DNA of 64,000 bases from DATFVA01 sp963832715. Its GTDB lineage: Bacteria; Bacteroidota; Ignavibacteria; Ignavibacteriales; Ignavibacteriaceae. The notes under the pieces were generated by a model. The model worked only from the letters and a program-made list of their open reading frames with translations, ran no database searches and had not been told where the DNA came from. The stretch covers positions 248,001 to 312,000 of the forward strand of contig CAWHVB010000006.1 in the NCBI GenBank assembly GCA_963832715.1, written 5' to 3'. The translations under genes were made by a program, and so were the position numbers. This document shows positions 42,452 to 51,559 of the stretch, piece after piece (position 1 is the stretch's first letter; the number at the start of each line of letters is the position of its first letter).

Positions 42452-43879
42452 ATGAGAAACGGCAGCAGGATAATTGCGGCTATAATATTGTCGTTCTTTT
42501 TTTATTGTAATATATCTGCGGCGGAAATACCGGCAGTGCAGGATAGTATTGCGCAGGTGAAGATCCTGGAGCAGGCGGGCGAGCATGTTCTCCCTTCACC
42601 CTACATGGTAATACCATTTATAGTGCTTCTTCTGATGATCGCTACGGGTCCGCTGTTCTATAAACACTTCTGGGAAAGACATTACCCGAAGATGTCAATC
42701 ATCTTAGGACTTGTTACGGTGGTTTATTACCTGGTCTTTCTGAATGAGTACCATAGTCTGGTACATATACTTGCAGAGTATATCTCATTTATAGCTCTGC
42801 TGAGTTCTCTGTTTGTGGCTTCGGGAGGCATTTTTATCAAAGTGGATAAAAAAGCAACTCCGTACATGAATGTTCTTTTTTTATTGTTTGGTGCCGTCAT
42901 TTCAAATGTAATCGGTACAACAGGAGCATCGATGCTGCTGATAAGACCCTATATAAAGATGAACCAGAACAGGATAAAGGCTTATCATGTTATCTTCTTC
43001 ATTTTTATTGTCAGTAATATCGGCGGAGCGCTTACTCCCATTGGCGATCCTCCCTTGTTTATCGGGTTCTTAAGAGGCGTGCCATTTTTCTGGGTAATTG
43101 AAAATGTCTGGTTTATCTGGATACCGATGATCCTGCTTATACTTGGTGTATTTTTCCTGTTCGATAAATATAATAACAAAGGAAACGACACACCTGTAGA
43201 AGCCTCCTATACAGGTAAGATAGAATTCAGAGGAATCAGAAATCTCGGCTACCTTGCTGTCATTATCTTCTCTGTTTTTCTGGATCCTGGTGTTTTTTCC
43301 TGGGTGCCCGACTGGAGTCCGCTTCCTTTCGGCATTAGAGAAGTGATAATGTTTGCAGTAGTATACTTGTCTTATAAACAGGCTGACCCGGAAATTCTCA
43401 GGTCGAACGAATTTGACTTCGAACCGATTAAAGAAGTAGCCTACCTGTTTATAGGAATATTTCTTACGATGGTTCCGGCTCTGCAGCTTATTGCCGAAGA
43501 AGCCAGGGTCAACAGGGATCTCCTGAATGCCGGCACTTTCTACTGGGCAACAGGCGGCTTATCATCATTTCTTGATAATACGCCTACCTATCTGAACTTT
43601 TTAAGTGCCGCGATGGGAAAATATGCTCTTGATGTGAATGTAAAAGCTCACGTACTCGATTTTGTTTCGCAGGATATTATTTATCTCAGGGCTATATCGG
43701 TTGCCGCCGTATTTTTCGGCTCTATGACTTATATCGGAAATGGCCCCAACTTTATGGTTAAGTCAATTTGTGAAAGAGCCGGTATTGAAATGCCGAGTTT
43801 CTTTACTTATATGATAAAATATTCGATACCAATACTTATACCGTTATTCTTGATAATTTATTTTCTCTTTTTTCATTAA
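42452..43879 (+). CDS. CitM/NhaD-like sodium:proton antiporter
   Basis: 475 aa. A signal-like or first TM segment (about 7-24) and about twelve TM helices. GTTGASMLLIRPYIKMN, SNIGGALTPIGDPPLFIGFL and FLDNTPTYLNFLSAAMG are the two duplicated substrate-site regions of the ion-transporter superfamily; the class is usually annotated as sodium:proton antiporter (CitMHS_2, PF16980). It is coded between nuoM and nuoN without a gap and may set the Na+/H+ balance beside complex I. Substrate not proven. Confidence 0.9.
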   Translation: MRNGSRIIAAIILSFFFYCNISAAEIPAVQDSIAQVKILEQAGEHVLPSPYMVIPFIVLLLMIATGPLFYKHFWERHYPKMSIILGLVTVVYYLVFLNEYHSLVHILAEYISFIALLSSLFVASGGIFIKVDKKATPYMNVLFLLFGAVISNVIGTTGASMLLIRPYIKMNQNRIKAYHVIFFIFIVSNIGGALTPIGDPPLFIGFLRGVPFFWVIENVWFIWIPMILLILGVFFLFDKYNNKGNDTPVEASYTGKIEFRGIRNLGYLAVIIFSVFLDPGVFSWVPDWSPLPFGIREVIMFAVVYLSYKQADPEILRSNEFDFEPIKEVAYLFIGIFLTMVPALQLIAEEARVNRDLLNAGTFYWATGGLSSFLDNTPTYLNFLSAAMGKYALDVNVKAHVLDFVSQDIIYLRAISVAAVFFGSMTYIGNGPNFMVKSICERAGIEMPSFFTYMIKYSIPILIPLFLIIYFLFFH

Positions 43880-43885
43880 AGGAAT

Positions 43886-44257
43886 ATGAACATGGCTGCA
43901 TTGGATGAGATACTGAAAAGCAAACCGCAAGGATTATTTTATAAAAACAGGCTGATACTTCCTTTCCAGGGAATCTTCCTGAAAGTTATAGTTGATGATG
44001 ATATAATTATGGATTTTTCACCGGCCTCAAAACATGTTTATATAACTGAAAATGAAGACTACACCGATATCTATTTCAAAGAATATAAGCATCTCAAGGA
44101 TGCCGTATCAAAATATGAAGCTATAAAGATGGTCCTTGTAGAAAAAGGGAAAGATATTTTTAATTTCGATAATCACAAAAAGATCGTCGTTTACCTGGCT
44201 GAAAAACACCGGGTTAAAATCGAAGAAACAGAAGAAGACATTTTATTTATTGAATAA
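43886..44257 (+). CDS. Conserved-context hypothetical protein inside the nuo cluster
   Basis: 123 aa from ATG 43886 (ATG 43892 also possible), with AAAGGA just upstream. Soluble, mixed alpha/beta, acidic (DDDIIMDFSP, HKKIVVYLAEKHRVKIEE), no Cys, no TM helix. I do not recognise a family. Sitting 6 bases after the antiporter and 38 before nuoN, it is translated with them and might be a regulatory or assembly partner of either; this is inference. Confidence 0.7.
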   Translation: MNMAALDEILKSKPQGLFYKNRLILPFQGIFLKVIVDDDIIMDFSPASKHVYITENEDYTDIYFKEYKHLKDAVSKYEAIKMVLVEKGKDIFNFDNHKKIVVYLAEKHRVKIEETEEDILFIE

Positions 44258-44295
44258 TTTATTCTGCTCGATAAGCAGATCCAAGGCTGATAAAT

Positions 44296-45726
44296 ATGCT
44301 CAATAATATCCGTGAATTTTACAATATTCTGCCGCTTGTAATTGTAGGTGCTGGAATTCTAATATCCCTTTTAGTGGAGATGTTCAGGAAAGAGAGCGAA
44401 ACTGTTCTTAGCTGGATTTCAGTGATCACTTTCCTTGCAGCTGCATTCTATTCTCTTGCAACAGTAAATTCTGTTTCCGTTGTACTGCAGAATATGCTTG
44501 CCACGGGCGGAACAGTTAACATTTTTTACTTCATTTTTACTTTCGGGGCCGCACTGGTTTGTCTGCTTTCAATGGACTATCTGAAGAAGTACGGCGCAAA
44601 TTACGGAGAATTTTATCTGCTTGTCCAGTGTTCAGTGCTGGGTATGATGTTTATGGCAGGAGCAAAAGATCTGTTTACAATATTTCTCGGACTTGAGCTT
44701 ATGTCAATCAGTTTTTATGCTCTTGCCGGAATCAATAGGAAAAAGCAGTCGGCTAACGAAGCATCTCTTAAATATTTCCTGCTCGGGGCATTTGCAACCG
44801 GCTTTACTGTCTATGGAATAGCATTGATATACGGATCCGCCGGAACGACATCGATAGAAGGCATTGTTTCCCGGTTCTCTTCATTATCAGGTGATTTTAT
44901 TTTTATTACCGGCATACTCCTTTTTCTTATAGGCTTCTCCTTTAAAATTGCCGCGTTTCCGTTCCATATGTGGGTGCCGGATGTTTATGAGGGATCGGCT
45001 ACAACTATTTCCGGTTTATTTTCAACAGGTGGAAAGGCTGCTGCATTCAGCGCAATCATTGTGACATTAGGAACTATTTTTAGTACAGCAACTCCTCATT
45101 TATTCACTCCATATCTCGCAGTGATTGCTGTCCTATCGATGGTATTCGGAAGTATTGTCGCTATTGCTCAGGATAATATTAAGCGGATGCTTGCCTACTC
45201 ATCTATAGCCCACGCCGGGTATATGCTGATTGGTTTTGCAGCCGGAAATTATGACGGTATTGCGGGAATAATTTTTTACCTGGCTGCTTATACCTTTATG
45301 AACCTTGGTGCCTTCGGAATAGTGTCAATCATTGAAGGAAAGGATGAGGCTAACCTGTCAATCCGGTCATACGCAGGTCTTGGTTCAAGAAATCCTCTGC
45401 TCGCGGGACTCCTCTCAGTCTTTATGTTTTCACTTGCAGGCATTCCTCCTTTTGCCGGCTTTTTTGGAAAGTATTATGTTTTCATCTCGGCAATTGAATC
45501 AGGTTTAACCTGGCTGGCTATAATCGGCGTGATTTCAAGCGTTATCAGTGTTTACTTCTACCTCAGGATTGTTGTTCTGATGTACTTCAGGGAAGCTGAA
45601 GAGGAATTTTCAACATCCGTTTCGAGTACTGGACTGCTTGCAGTTATTATATCTGTTCTGCTTGTTATAGTTCTCGGTATTGCCCCGGGCACAATTATAG
45701 GTTTAATCTCTTCATTTTTGTCATAA
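44296..45726 (+). CDS. nuoN: NADH-quinone oxidoreductase subunit N
   Basis: 476 aa, 14 TM helices. FLGLELMSISFYALAGINRK carries the key Glu, FKIAAFPFHMWVPDVYEGSAT the central Lys, and DNIKRMLAYSSIAHAGYMLIG the second half-channel. Last membrane-arm subunit; the cluster ends at the terminator at 45754. Confidence 0.96.
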   Translation: MLNNIREFYNILPLVIVGAGILISLLVEMFRKESETVLSWISVITFLAAAFYSLATVNSVSVVLQNMLATGGTVNIFYFIFTFGAALVCLLSMDYLKKYGANYGEFYLLVQCSVLGMMFMAGAKDLFTIFLGLELMSISFYALAGINRKKQSANEASLKYFLLGAFATGFTVYGIALIYGSAGTTSIEGIVSRFSSLSGDFIFITGILLFLIGFSFKIAAFPFHMWVPDVYEGSATTISGLFSTGGKAAAFSAIIVTLGTIFSTATPHLFTPYLAVIAVLSMVFGSIVAIAQDNIKRMLAYSSIAHAGYMLIGFAAGNYDGIAGIIFYLAAYTFMNLGAFGIVSIIEGKDEANLSIRSYAGLGSRNPLLAGLLSVFMFSLAGIPPFAGFFGKYYVFISAIESGLTWLAIIGVISSVISVYFYLRIVVLMYFREAEEEFSTSVSSTGLLAVIISVLLVIVLGIAPGTIIGLISSFLS

Positions 45727-45747
45727 AATTTATTTTATACTTGAATT

Positions 45748-45777
45748 TTGACAGCCGGTTTGAAAGTTTAGTATAAT
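45748..45777 (+). promoter_or_regulatory. Consensus sigma-70-type promoter
   Basis: TTGACA at 45748-45753, 18-base spacer, TATAAT at 45772-45777, 42 bases before the next gene. Both hexamers match the textbook consensus exactly. The -10 box lies inside the loop arm of the terminator hairpin. Confidence 0.6.
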
Positions 45778-45804
45778 ACTTAAACAAAAAACCGGCATCT
45801 TTTT
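45754..45804 (+). terminator. Terminator after nuoN
   Basis: GCCGGTTT pairs with AAACCGGC (45789-45796); inside, GTTTAGTAT pairs with ATACTTAAAC with one bulge. T-rich ATCTTTTT follows. Confidence 0.75.
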
Positions 45805-45818
45805 ATCAGAGAACTAAT

Positions 45819-47384
45819 ATGATACCCTTATTTTCAACAAAACAAATCCGCGATACAGATCAATCCGCTATCAACGATCTCAAAGTACCTGGAGTAGTTC
45901 TGATGGAGAACGCTTCTCTTGAGATATATAATTACATTGAGTCGGTAAGAGAAGAACTGGATCTTCCTAAACAGATTGTTGTTATTTGCGGGAAGGGTAA
46001 TAATGGGGGAGACGGGTACGCAGCGGCAAGGCATTTCCTTAATGACCATTACAAGACTTCTGTCGTTAAAATCGGCAAAGAGGATGAAATGTCTCCCGAT
46101 TGCCGGACAAACTACAATATTCTTAAAAACCTCGGCAGAGATAATGAGAAACTGACTATTACAGATTTTAAATCTGTCAATGATCTTAAGAAATTCAAAG
46201 ACTATTCTATAATTGCGGATGCAATGCTGGGAAGCGGCATAGAGGGAGCATTGCGTGAACCTTATAATGCTATTGTTGATGTAATAAATAAATTCCAGGG
46301 TTTAAAGGCAGCCATTGATATACCGTCAGGCCTGAGCGCCGATAAAGGTTATGCTGAAAATGCTTTTATGGCTGATATAACAATTACACTCGGCGAATTA
46401 AAAAAAGGTTTATATATCGGGAATGGCGCAGTATACTGCGGAGAGATCTTTAAGGGGAGTATAGGCATAGGTTTTAACTTATATGATAAATATGAAACTT
46501 CCGAATACTTGATTGAACCCGAAGATGTTTACCAGTTTATCCCGGTGAAAAAGAAGAATGACTATAAATATTCAGCCGGTAAGGTCTTCACTATTGCAGG
46601 TTCAGGCAGTCTGCCGGGGGCAGCTGTATTGACATCTAAAGCGGCGCTTCTATCAGGTACGGGAGCCTCAATCCTTGCTTATCCCAGATCTGTAAGAGGA
46701 CTTGTCCATAAAAATACTGGAGAAGTAATTGTCGATGCCTATGAAGACAAAAAGAAAGAGATGCTGACAGCAGAGAACATTAAAGAATTAAAGAAAAGAA
46801 TAAAGTGGGCTGATGTTGTTGCAATTGGTCCCGGACTCGGAAGGGAAAAAGAAACGCAGGAAGCAGTTCTGTCTGTTTTTAGAAATGCTCAATATAAAAA
46901 TATAGTGATAGATGCCGATGCAATCTTTGCAATCGGCGAGGAAGGGTATCAGCATTTTAATCTGAAAAATGCCGTCCTTACTCCCCACCATGCAGAGTTT
47001 GCTCATCTTATCGGAATTGAGCTGACAGAACTTGAAAAAGACATCCTGAAATACGGTCACGGTTTCGCCGAAGAAACAGGGGCTTTCCTGGTGCTCAAAG
47101 GAGCTCCCACGATAATTTTTACTCCGGGCGGTGATGCGCTCATAAACACAACCGGAAACCCCGGAATGGCTAAATTTGGAACAGGAGACGTTTTGACGGG
47201 TGTAATAGCATCATTTATTGCTCAAAAGAAAAATATTGAGGAAGCTGCTGTTGCGGCGGTATATATTCATAGTTTATCGGCCGACTTATTGCAGAAAAAA
47301 TCCACTGAATTTGGTTATACAGCTTCCGATATTAGTAAAAATATTTCATCTGCAATTAAATTTTTAAGGAATACGTTTGTTTAG
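45819..47384 (+). CDS. nnr: Bifunctional NAD(P)H-hydrate epimerase / ADP-dependent dehydratase
   Basis: 521 aa. N-terminal YjeF_N epimerase (GKGNNGGDGYAAARHF; about 1-215) and C-terminal YjeF_C ribokinase-like dehydratase (AGSGSLPGAAVL, LKGAPTIIFTPG, NTTGNPGMAKFGTGDVLTG; about 240-510). It repairs hydrated NADH and NADPH, which suits its place after the complex I genes. Full fusion length as in E. coli YjeF. Confidence 0.95.
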   Translation: MIPLFSTKQIRDTDQSAINDLKVPGVVLMENASLEIYNYIESVREELDLPKQIVVICGKGNNGGDGYAAARHFLNDHYKTSVVKIGKEDEMSPDCRTNYNILKNLGRDNEKLTITDFKSVNDLKKFKDYSIIADAMLGSGIEGALREPYNAIVDVINKFQGLKAAIDIPSGLSADKGYAENAFMADITITLGELKKGLYIGNGAVYCGEIFKGSIGIGFNLYDKYETSEYLIEPEDVYQFIPVKKKNDYKYSAGKVFTIAGSGSLPGAAVLTSKAALLSGTGASILAYPRSVRGLVHKNTGEVIVDAYEDKKKEMLTAENIKELKKRIKWADVVAIGPGLGREKETQEAVLSVFRNAQYKNIVIDADAIFAIGEEGYQHFNLKNAVLTPHHAEFAHLIGIELTELEKDILKYGHGFAEETGAFLVLKGAPTIIFTPGGDALINTTGNPGMAKFGTGDVLTGVIASFIAQKKNIEEAAVAAVYIHSLSADLLQKKSTEFGYTASDISKNISSAIKFLRNTFV

Positions 47385-47781
47385 TAAACTTGAAGCTAAT
47401 AAAAAATGGCTGGTATATTTTCCGCTGATCATATACTGGTTTCTGTTATTTGTTGCGACAACTCTTCCCGGGGCGGATCTGCCGAAAACCGGAGTCAGTG
47501 ATAAGATCGAACATTTTACAGCTTATTTCATTCTGGCAGTCCTTTTTAACCTGGCACTCATGTTTCAGAACAAATATCCCAAAATCAAGAAGAAAGCCTG
47601 GCTGTATACTCTGATATTTATCCTGACTTACGCAGGGCTTGATGAGCTTCATCAATTATTTGTTCCGGGCAGAGATTGTGATATACTGGACTGGTTGGCA
47701 GATTCTTCCGGTGTATTATTGGGTCTTGGATTTGTTAAAATGCTCATAAATATTCTAAGATATAAGCCGCAAACAGGATAG
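47377..47781 (+). CDS. VanZ-family membrane protein
   Basis: 134 aa, TTG start behind AAGGA, overlapping the end of the previous gene by 8 bases. Four TM segments, with TLPGADLPKTGVSDKIEHFTAYF and the acidic GLDELHQLFVPGRDCDILD loop that define VanZ-like proteins. The function is unknown outside teicoplanin resistance. Confidence 0.88.
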   Translation: MFSKLEANKKWLVYFPLIIYWFLLFVATTLPGADLPKTGVSDKIEHFTAYFILAVLFNLALMFQNKYPKIKKKAWLYTLIFILTYAGLDELHQLFVPGRDCDILDWLADSSGVLLGLGFVKMLINILRYKPQTG

Positions 47782-47867
47782 AAAAGGACTATTTTCCCGG
47801 TCTAAACTAAAAAAGTACATAAACCGGGAACTATTAAATAAATATATAGTAAGAACTATAGTAGTAT

Positions 47868-47896
47868 TTGACAAAAGAAACATCATTTATTAACTT
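47868..47896 (+). promoter_or_regulatory. Promoter of the TonB gene
   Basis: TTGACA (47868), 17-base spacer, TAACTT (47891), 37 bases before the ATG; the Shine-Dalgarno GGAGGAG is at 47921-47927. Confidence 0.55.
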
Positions 47897-47933
47897 GGCG
47901 GGCGATAAATTTGCCCTTTAGGAGGAGTTGGTA

Positions 47934-48587
47934 ATGGCACTTAATAAGAATCCCAAAGCGGATTTGAGACGCAGTTATAAAAAGATATTTGAGCTCAGCT
48001 TAATTATTGCTCTTGCTCTTTTGATAGTTGCGTTTAAGTTTTTCCCGCATCTTAAAGCCACCACTGCACTGGCGGAAGGACCCCAGGAATTATTTAAGGT
48101 GGAAGATGTTCAGCAGACCAAACAGGAGAACAGACCTCCCCCGCCTCCGAAACCGCCGATTCCTATTGAAGCTCCCTCTGAGGATGTTCTGGAGGATATC
48201 GAAATCGGTGAGACTGAGCTTGATGTTAATCAGCAGGTAGAAGCTCCGCCGCCGCCTAAAGTTGAAAAGAAAGTTGAGGAAGAACCTCAGTACTTCGTAG
48301 CAGTTGAGGAAATGCCTGAACCAATAGGCGGAATACAGGCGATACAAAGCAAAATAGTTTATCCTGAGATTGCTAAGAGAGCAGGAATTGAAGGAAAAGT
48401 TTATGTGCTTGCCTTTGTTGATGAAACCGGTAACGTTACCAAGGCTGAAATTATTAAAGGTCTTGGCGCCGGACTTGATGATGCTGCCTTGAATGCTGTA
48501 AAAGCAACTAAATTTAAACCTGGTAAGCAAAGAGGTAAACCGGTTAAAGTTCAGGTATCAATTCCTATTGTATTCAAACTCCAGTAA
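47934..48587 (+). CDS. tonB: TonB-family energy transducer
   Basis: 217 aa from ATG 47934, chosen because GGAGGAG ends 6 bases upstream (frame also open from TTG 47928). One N-terminal TM helix (about 22-40), Pro-rich periplasmic stretch (RPPPPPKPPIPIEAP) and a C-terminal TonB domain (YPEIAKRAGIEGKVYVLAFV, GLDDAALNAVKATKFKPG). It carries proton-motive energy to outer-membrane receptors such as the one at 13.8 kb. ExbB/ExbD are not in the window. Confidence 0.93.
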   Translation: MALNKNPKADLRRSYKKIFELSLIIALALLIVAFKFFPHLKATTALAEGPQELFKVEDVQQTKQENRPPPPPKPPIPIEAPSEDVLEDIEIGETELDVNQQVEAPPPPKVEKKVEEEPQYFVAVEEMPEPIGGIQAIQSKIVYPEIAKRAGIEGKVYVLAFVDETGNVTKAEIIKGLGAGLDDAALNAVKATKFKPGKQRGKPVKVQVSIPIVFKLQ

Positions 48588-48607
48588 TTTGGATTATAAA
48601 ATTTTAG

Positions 48608-48630
48608 GGCGTCCTCAGGACGCCTTTTTT
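48608..48630 (+). terminator. Terminator after tonB
   Basis: GGCGTCC, loop TCA, GGACGCC, then six T. The remaining 190 bases before the next gene show nothing definite. Confidence 0.93.
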
Positions 48631-48818
48631 ATTTTAAATGACAAATCAATCCTCACATTTCGGATTAATTAGATAGTAACAAACTAATTCGCATATCTGC
48701 TTATTCGCCGTTCACAATCATCCAAATTCTCCTCGCAATTCGCTAAATTCTAGACTATATTTATGCCTTCCATATTTCTGGATAAAGATCAAATCACACA
48801 AATTATTATAACTGACTG

Positions 48819-49853
48819 ATGGCTTCGAAAAAAGGGATATATGATAATAATAAGAGTCTGATTCTGTTTGTTTTAGCTTTGACTTTCTTCAATCTGTTAT
48901 TCATATACTATATCAAATATGATAATCAGCATCTGCCGTTATTTTCCTATTTCCGGCTTTACTATATCGGCAATCTTTTTAATCTTTTCTTCAGTCTGAT
49001 CCTGATAACAGGACTCATGCTGTATCTATTCAGGAAAAAAACTACGTTGTCTCCCAATATTGTCTTTACGCTTGCAGCCCTTATGACAATTTTTCTTTTT
49101 ACAGCATGGATCTTTTCTAAATCACGAATCTCCCTTCCCGATATAACTATTTTAAATCAGCCGCTGGAAAAAGTATTCAAAAGCGGACTGTTTTTCACTT
49201 ACCAGTTTATTCAATTTATACTTATAATAGAAATATGGCTCAGTTTATCCGGAAAACCTGGCCTGATCTTTTTACGTGCATTTATCGACTCCGTATTAAT
49301 CACTTTGCTTCTGCTGGTGTTCGCCTTTTTCTACCTGAATTTTAATAAAGGTAATACTTCTGATTTTTTCCTGAGCGGTAACGGTATGAACGTCGGTGTG
49401 GTGCTGGGCGCAGCGGTATGGACAAATGAACCAAGCCCGAGCTTAAAATCACGGGTGGATAAAGCCTTTAGTTTATATAAAGATGGCAGCCTTCAGAAAA
49501 TTCAGCTTACAGGAGGTAATGCTCCCGGAGAACTGAGTGAGGCTGAAATTGCATACGACTATTTGAAAACAAAAAAAATAGATACAAATAATGTGTGGAT
49601 TGAAAAGAATACTACTTCCACAACAGAGCAGTTGCAATTTATAAATTCGACTTTAAGTAAAAAACCAGGTGTGAATGATATTATTGTAATTTCCGACTCC
49701 TATCATCTGCCTCGGGTAAAAGAAATAGCAGATTTTTATCTTATGGATATACGGGTTGCCCCTTCTGATCTTGACCTCAGGTTTGAAAATAAACTGTATA
49801 ATAAGTTAAGGGAAAGTGCGGCAATTTTAATATTTTGGTTCTTTGCAATATAA
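48819..49853 (+). CDS. YdcF/SanA-like DUF218 membrane protein
   Basis: 344 aa. Five N-terminal TM helices (about 12-175) and a periplasmic DUF218 domain: VVLGAAVWTNEPSPSLKSRVDKA, IQLTGGNAPGELSEAEIA, ENTTSTTEQL-like ekNTTSTTEQLQF, and VISDSYHLPRV. The domain is tied to envelope or vancomycin-barrier functions (SanA) and possible SAM-like ligand binding (YdcF). No Shine-Dalgarno at ATG 48819. Confidence 0.87.
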   Translation: MASKKGIYDNNKSLILFVLALTFFNLLFIYYIKYDNQHLPLFSYFRLYYIGNLFNLFFSLILITGLMLYLFRKKTTLSPNIVFTLAALMTIFLFTAWIFSKSRISLPDITILNQPLEKVFKSGLFFTYQFIQFILIIEIWLSLSGKPGLIFLRAFIDSVLITLLLLVFAFFYLNFNKGNTSDFFLSGNGMNVGVVLGAAVWTNEPSPSLKSRVDKAFSLYKDGSLQKIQLTGGNAPGELSEAEIAYDYLKTKKIDTNNVWIEKNTTSTTEQLQFINSTLSKKPGVNDIIVISDSYHLPRVKEIADFYLMDIRVAPSDLDLRFENKLYNKLRESAAILIFWFFAI

Positions 49854-49883
49854 ATTTTATTTCAAATCAATGGAGATACACTG

Positions 49884-50996
49884 ATGATTAATTTTGAAGT
49901 CATAGAAGAATTCGATCACGAGCAGGTTGTCTTCTGTTCAAATAAGGAAGCGGGTTTGAGAGCTATAATAGCTATCCATAATACTACGCTTGGTCCCGCC
50001 CTCGGGGGAACTCGTATGTGGAATTACAAGAGCCATGATGATGCATTTAAAGATGTACTCAGATTATCAAGAGGAATGACGTATAAGGCAGCCGTTTCCG
50101 GACTCAACCTTGGCGGTGGTAAAGCTGTAATAATTGGCGATTCTTCTACACAGAAAAATGAACTTCTATTCAGAACATTCGGAAAATTTATTGAAGGTCT
50201 TGCAGGAAGATATATAACTGCTGAAGATGTCGGTACATCTGTAACGGATATGGAATATGTAAGGATGGAGACTAAGTATGTTACCGGCGTTTCAAAAGCG
50301 TTAGGAGGTTCGGGTGATCCTTCGCCTGTTACTGCCTATGGTGTATTCGTAGGGATGAAAGCATGTGCAAAATTCAAGTGGGGAAGCGATTCACTGGCAG
50401 GGAAGAAGATTGCTGTTCAGGGAGCAGGGCAGGTTGCCAGGTATCTTTGCGAGCATCTTTACAATGAAGGTGCAGAGATTTTTTTGACCGATATTAATGA
50501 ATCAAAAGTACAGAAAGTCCTTGAAACCGTTAAAGCGCAGGTAGTAAAACCTGAAGAGATATACGGTCTGGATGTCGATATATTCTCCCCGAATGCACTT
50601 GGTGCCATCATTAACAATGACACAATTGGAAAACTGAAGGCTGAAATAGTAGCCGGGGGAGCAAATAACCAGCTTGAGAAAGAGGATATCCATGGTCCGC
50701 TTCTTATGGAAAAAGGAATATTATATGCCCCTGATTATGTAATAAATGCGGGTGGTCTGATGAATGTTGCTAATGAGCTTGAGGGCTACAGGCAGGACCG
50801 CGCATTGAAGCAGGCAGAAACTATATATGCTGTTATCGGTAAAATACTTGAGATTTCTTCCAGGGAAAAGATCCCAACCTATGAAGCTTCAAATAAAATG
50901 GCTGAGGAAAGGCTTAAAAGCGTGGGAAGGATCAGTAATATATATACAGGCCATTCTGTTTTTTCAGGCAGACTTGGTGAGCTATTTCAAAGGTAA
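49884..50996 (+). CDS. Leucine dehydrogenase
   Basis: 370 aa Glu/Leu/Phe/Val dehydrogenase. Catalytic Lys68 (GMTYKAAVSG) and Lys80 (LGGGKAVI) fit the leucine dehydrogenase numbering; Rossmann loop GAGQVARYLCEHL. Reversibly deaminates Leu, Val and Ile to 2-oxo acids with NAD. The short length excludes glutamate dehydrogenase. Feeds branched-chain amino acid breakdown. Confidence 0.94.
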   Translation: MINFEVIEEFDHEQVVFCSNKEAGLRAIIAIHNTTLGPALGGTRMWNYKSHDDAFKDVLRLSRGMTYKAAVSGLNLGGGKAVIIGDSSTQKNELLFRTFGKFIEGLAGRYITAEDVGTSVTDMEYVRMETKYVTGVSKALGGSGDPSPVTAYGVFVGMKACAKFKWGSDSLAGKKIAVQGAGQVARYLCEHLYNEGAEIFLTDINESKVQKVLETVKAQVVKPEEIYGLDVDIFSPNALGAIINNDTIGKLKAEIVAGGANNQLEKEDIHGPLLMEKGILYAPDYVINAGGLMNVANELEGYRQDRALKQAETIYAVIGKILEISSREKIPTYEASNKMAEERLKSVGRISNIYTGHSVFSGRLGELFQR

Positions 50997-51067
50997 TAAC
51001 TGACAGGTACATATTTCGAAATATTTTCATAAATTCAATTGTTCTTTAAAAGTTGGTAGCTTGTAAA

Positions 51068-51559
51068 ATGACACAAATGTTTAAAAGAAGAATCGTACGG
51101 GAAAGAGTTCTTCAGATTCTTTATGCTTTCGAATTAAACAGTGATTCGCTGCAATTATTGACCGAAGGAATTCTTTCAGACCTTGACGACGCTATGGATA
51201 GGAAATTCGCTAATGAGCTGGTAAACCGTGTAATAATTCACCACAAGGAACTTGATCTGAAAATTAAAGAACGGGTTGACAACTGGGAAATGGGAAGGAT
51301 TGCCCTGATTGATAAGCTTCTTCTTCGTATGGGAATCTGTGAGCTTTTTTATTTCCCGGATATTCCCCCGAAAGTTTCTATAAATGAGTGCATTGAGATA
51401 GCAAAGATATACAGTACAGCAGGAAGCGGTAAATTTATAAACGGCATACTCGATGCAATTCTCAATGAACTAAAACATGATGGGAATCTGAAAAAAAGCG
51501 GACGGGGGTTAGTAGAAGAGACTATTTCAAAGCAGCCCCGGAAAAGTAAGCTTAAATGA
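51068..51559 (+). CDS. nusB: Transcription antitermination factor NusB
   Basis: 163 aa from ATG 51068 (TTG 51053 and ATG 51077 also open). RRIVRERVLQILYAFELN at the N terminus and INECIEIAKIYSTAGSGKFINGILDAI are the conserved RNA-binding and core helices. Acts with NusE (S10) in rRNA antitermination. The stop overlaps the MFS start (ATGA). Confidence 0.95.
   Translation: MTQMFKRRIVRERVLQILYAFELNSDSLQLLTEGILSDLDDAMDRKFANELVNRVIIHHKELDLKIKERVDNWEMGRIALIDKLLLRMGICELFYFPDIPPKVSINECIEIAKIYSTAGSGKFINGILDAILNELKHDGNLKKSGRGLVEETISKQPRKSKLK

Noticed and set aside
47794..47830. TTCCCGGT/ACCGGGAA inverted repeat after the VanZ gene
   Set aside because: Loop of 21 bases and no T-run; neither a good terminator nor a clear operator.
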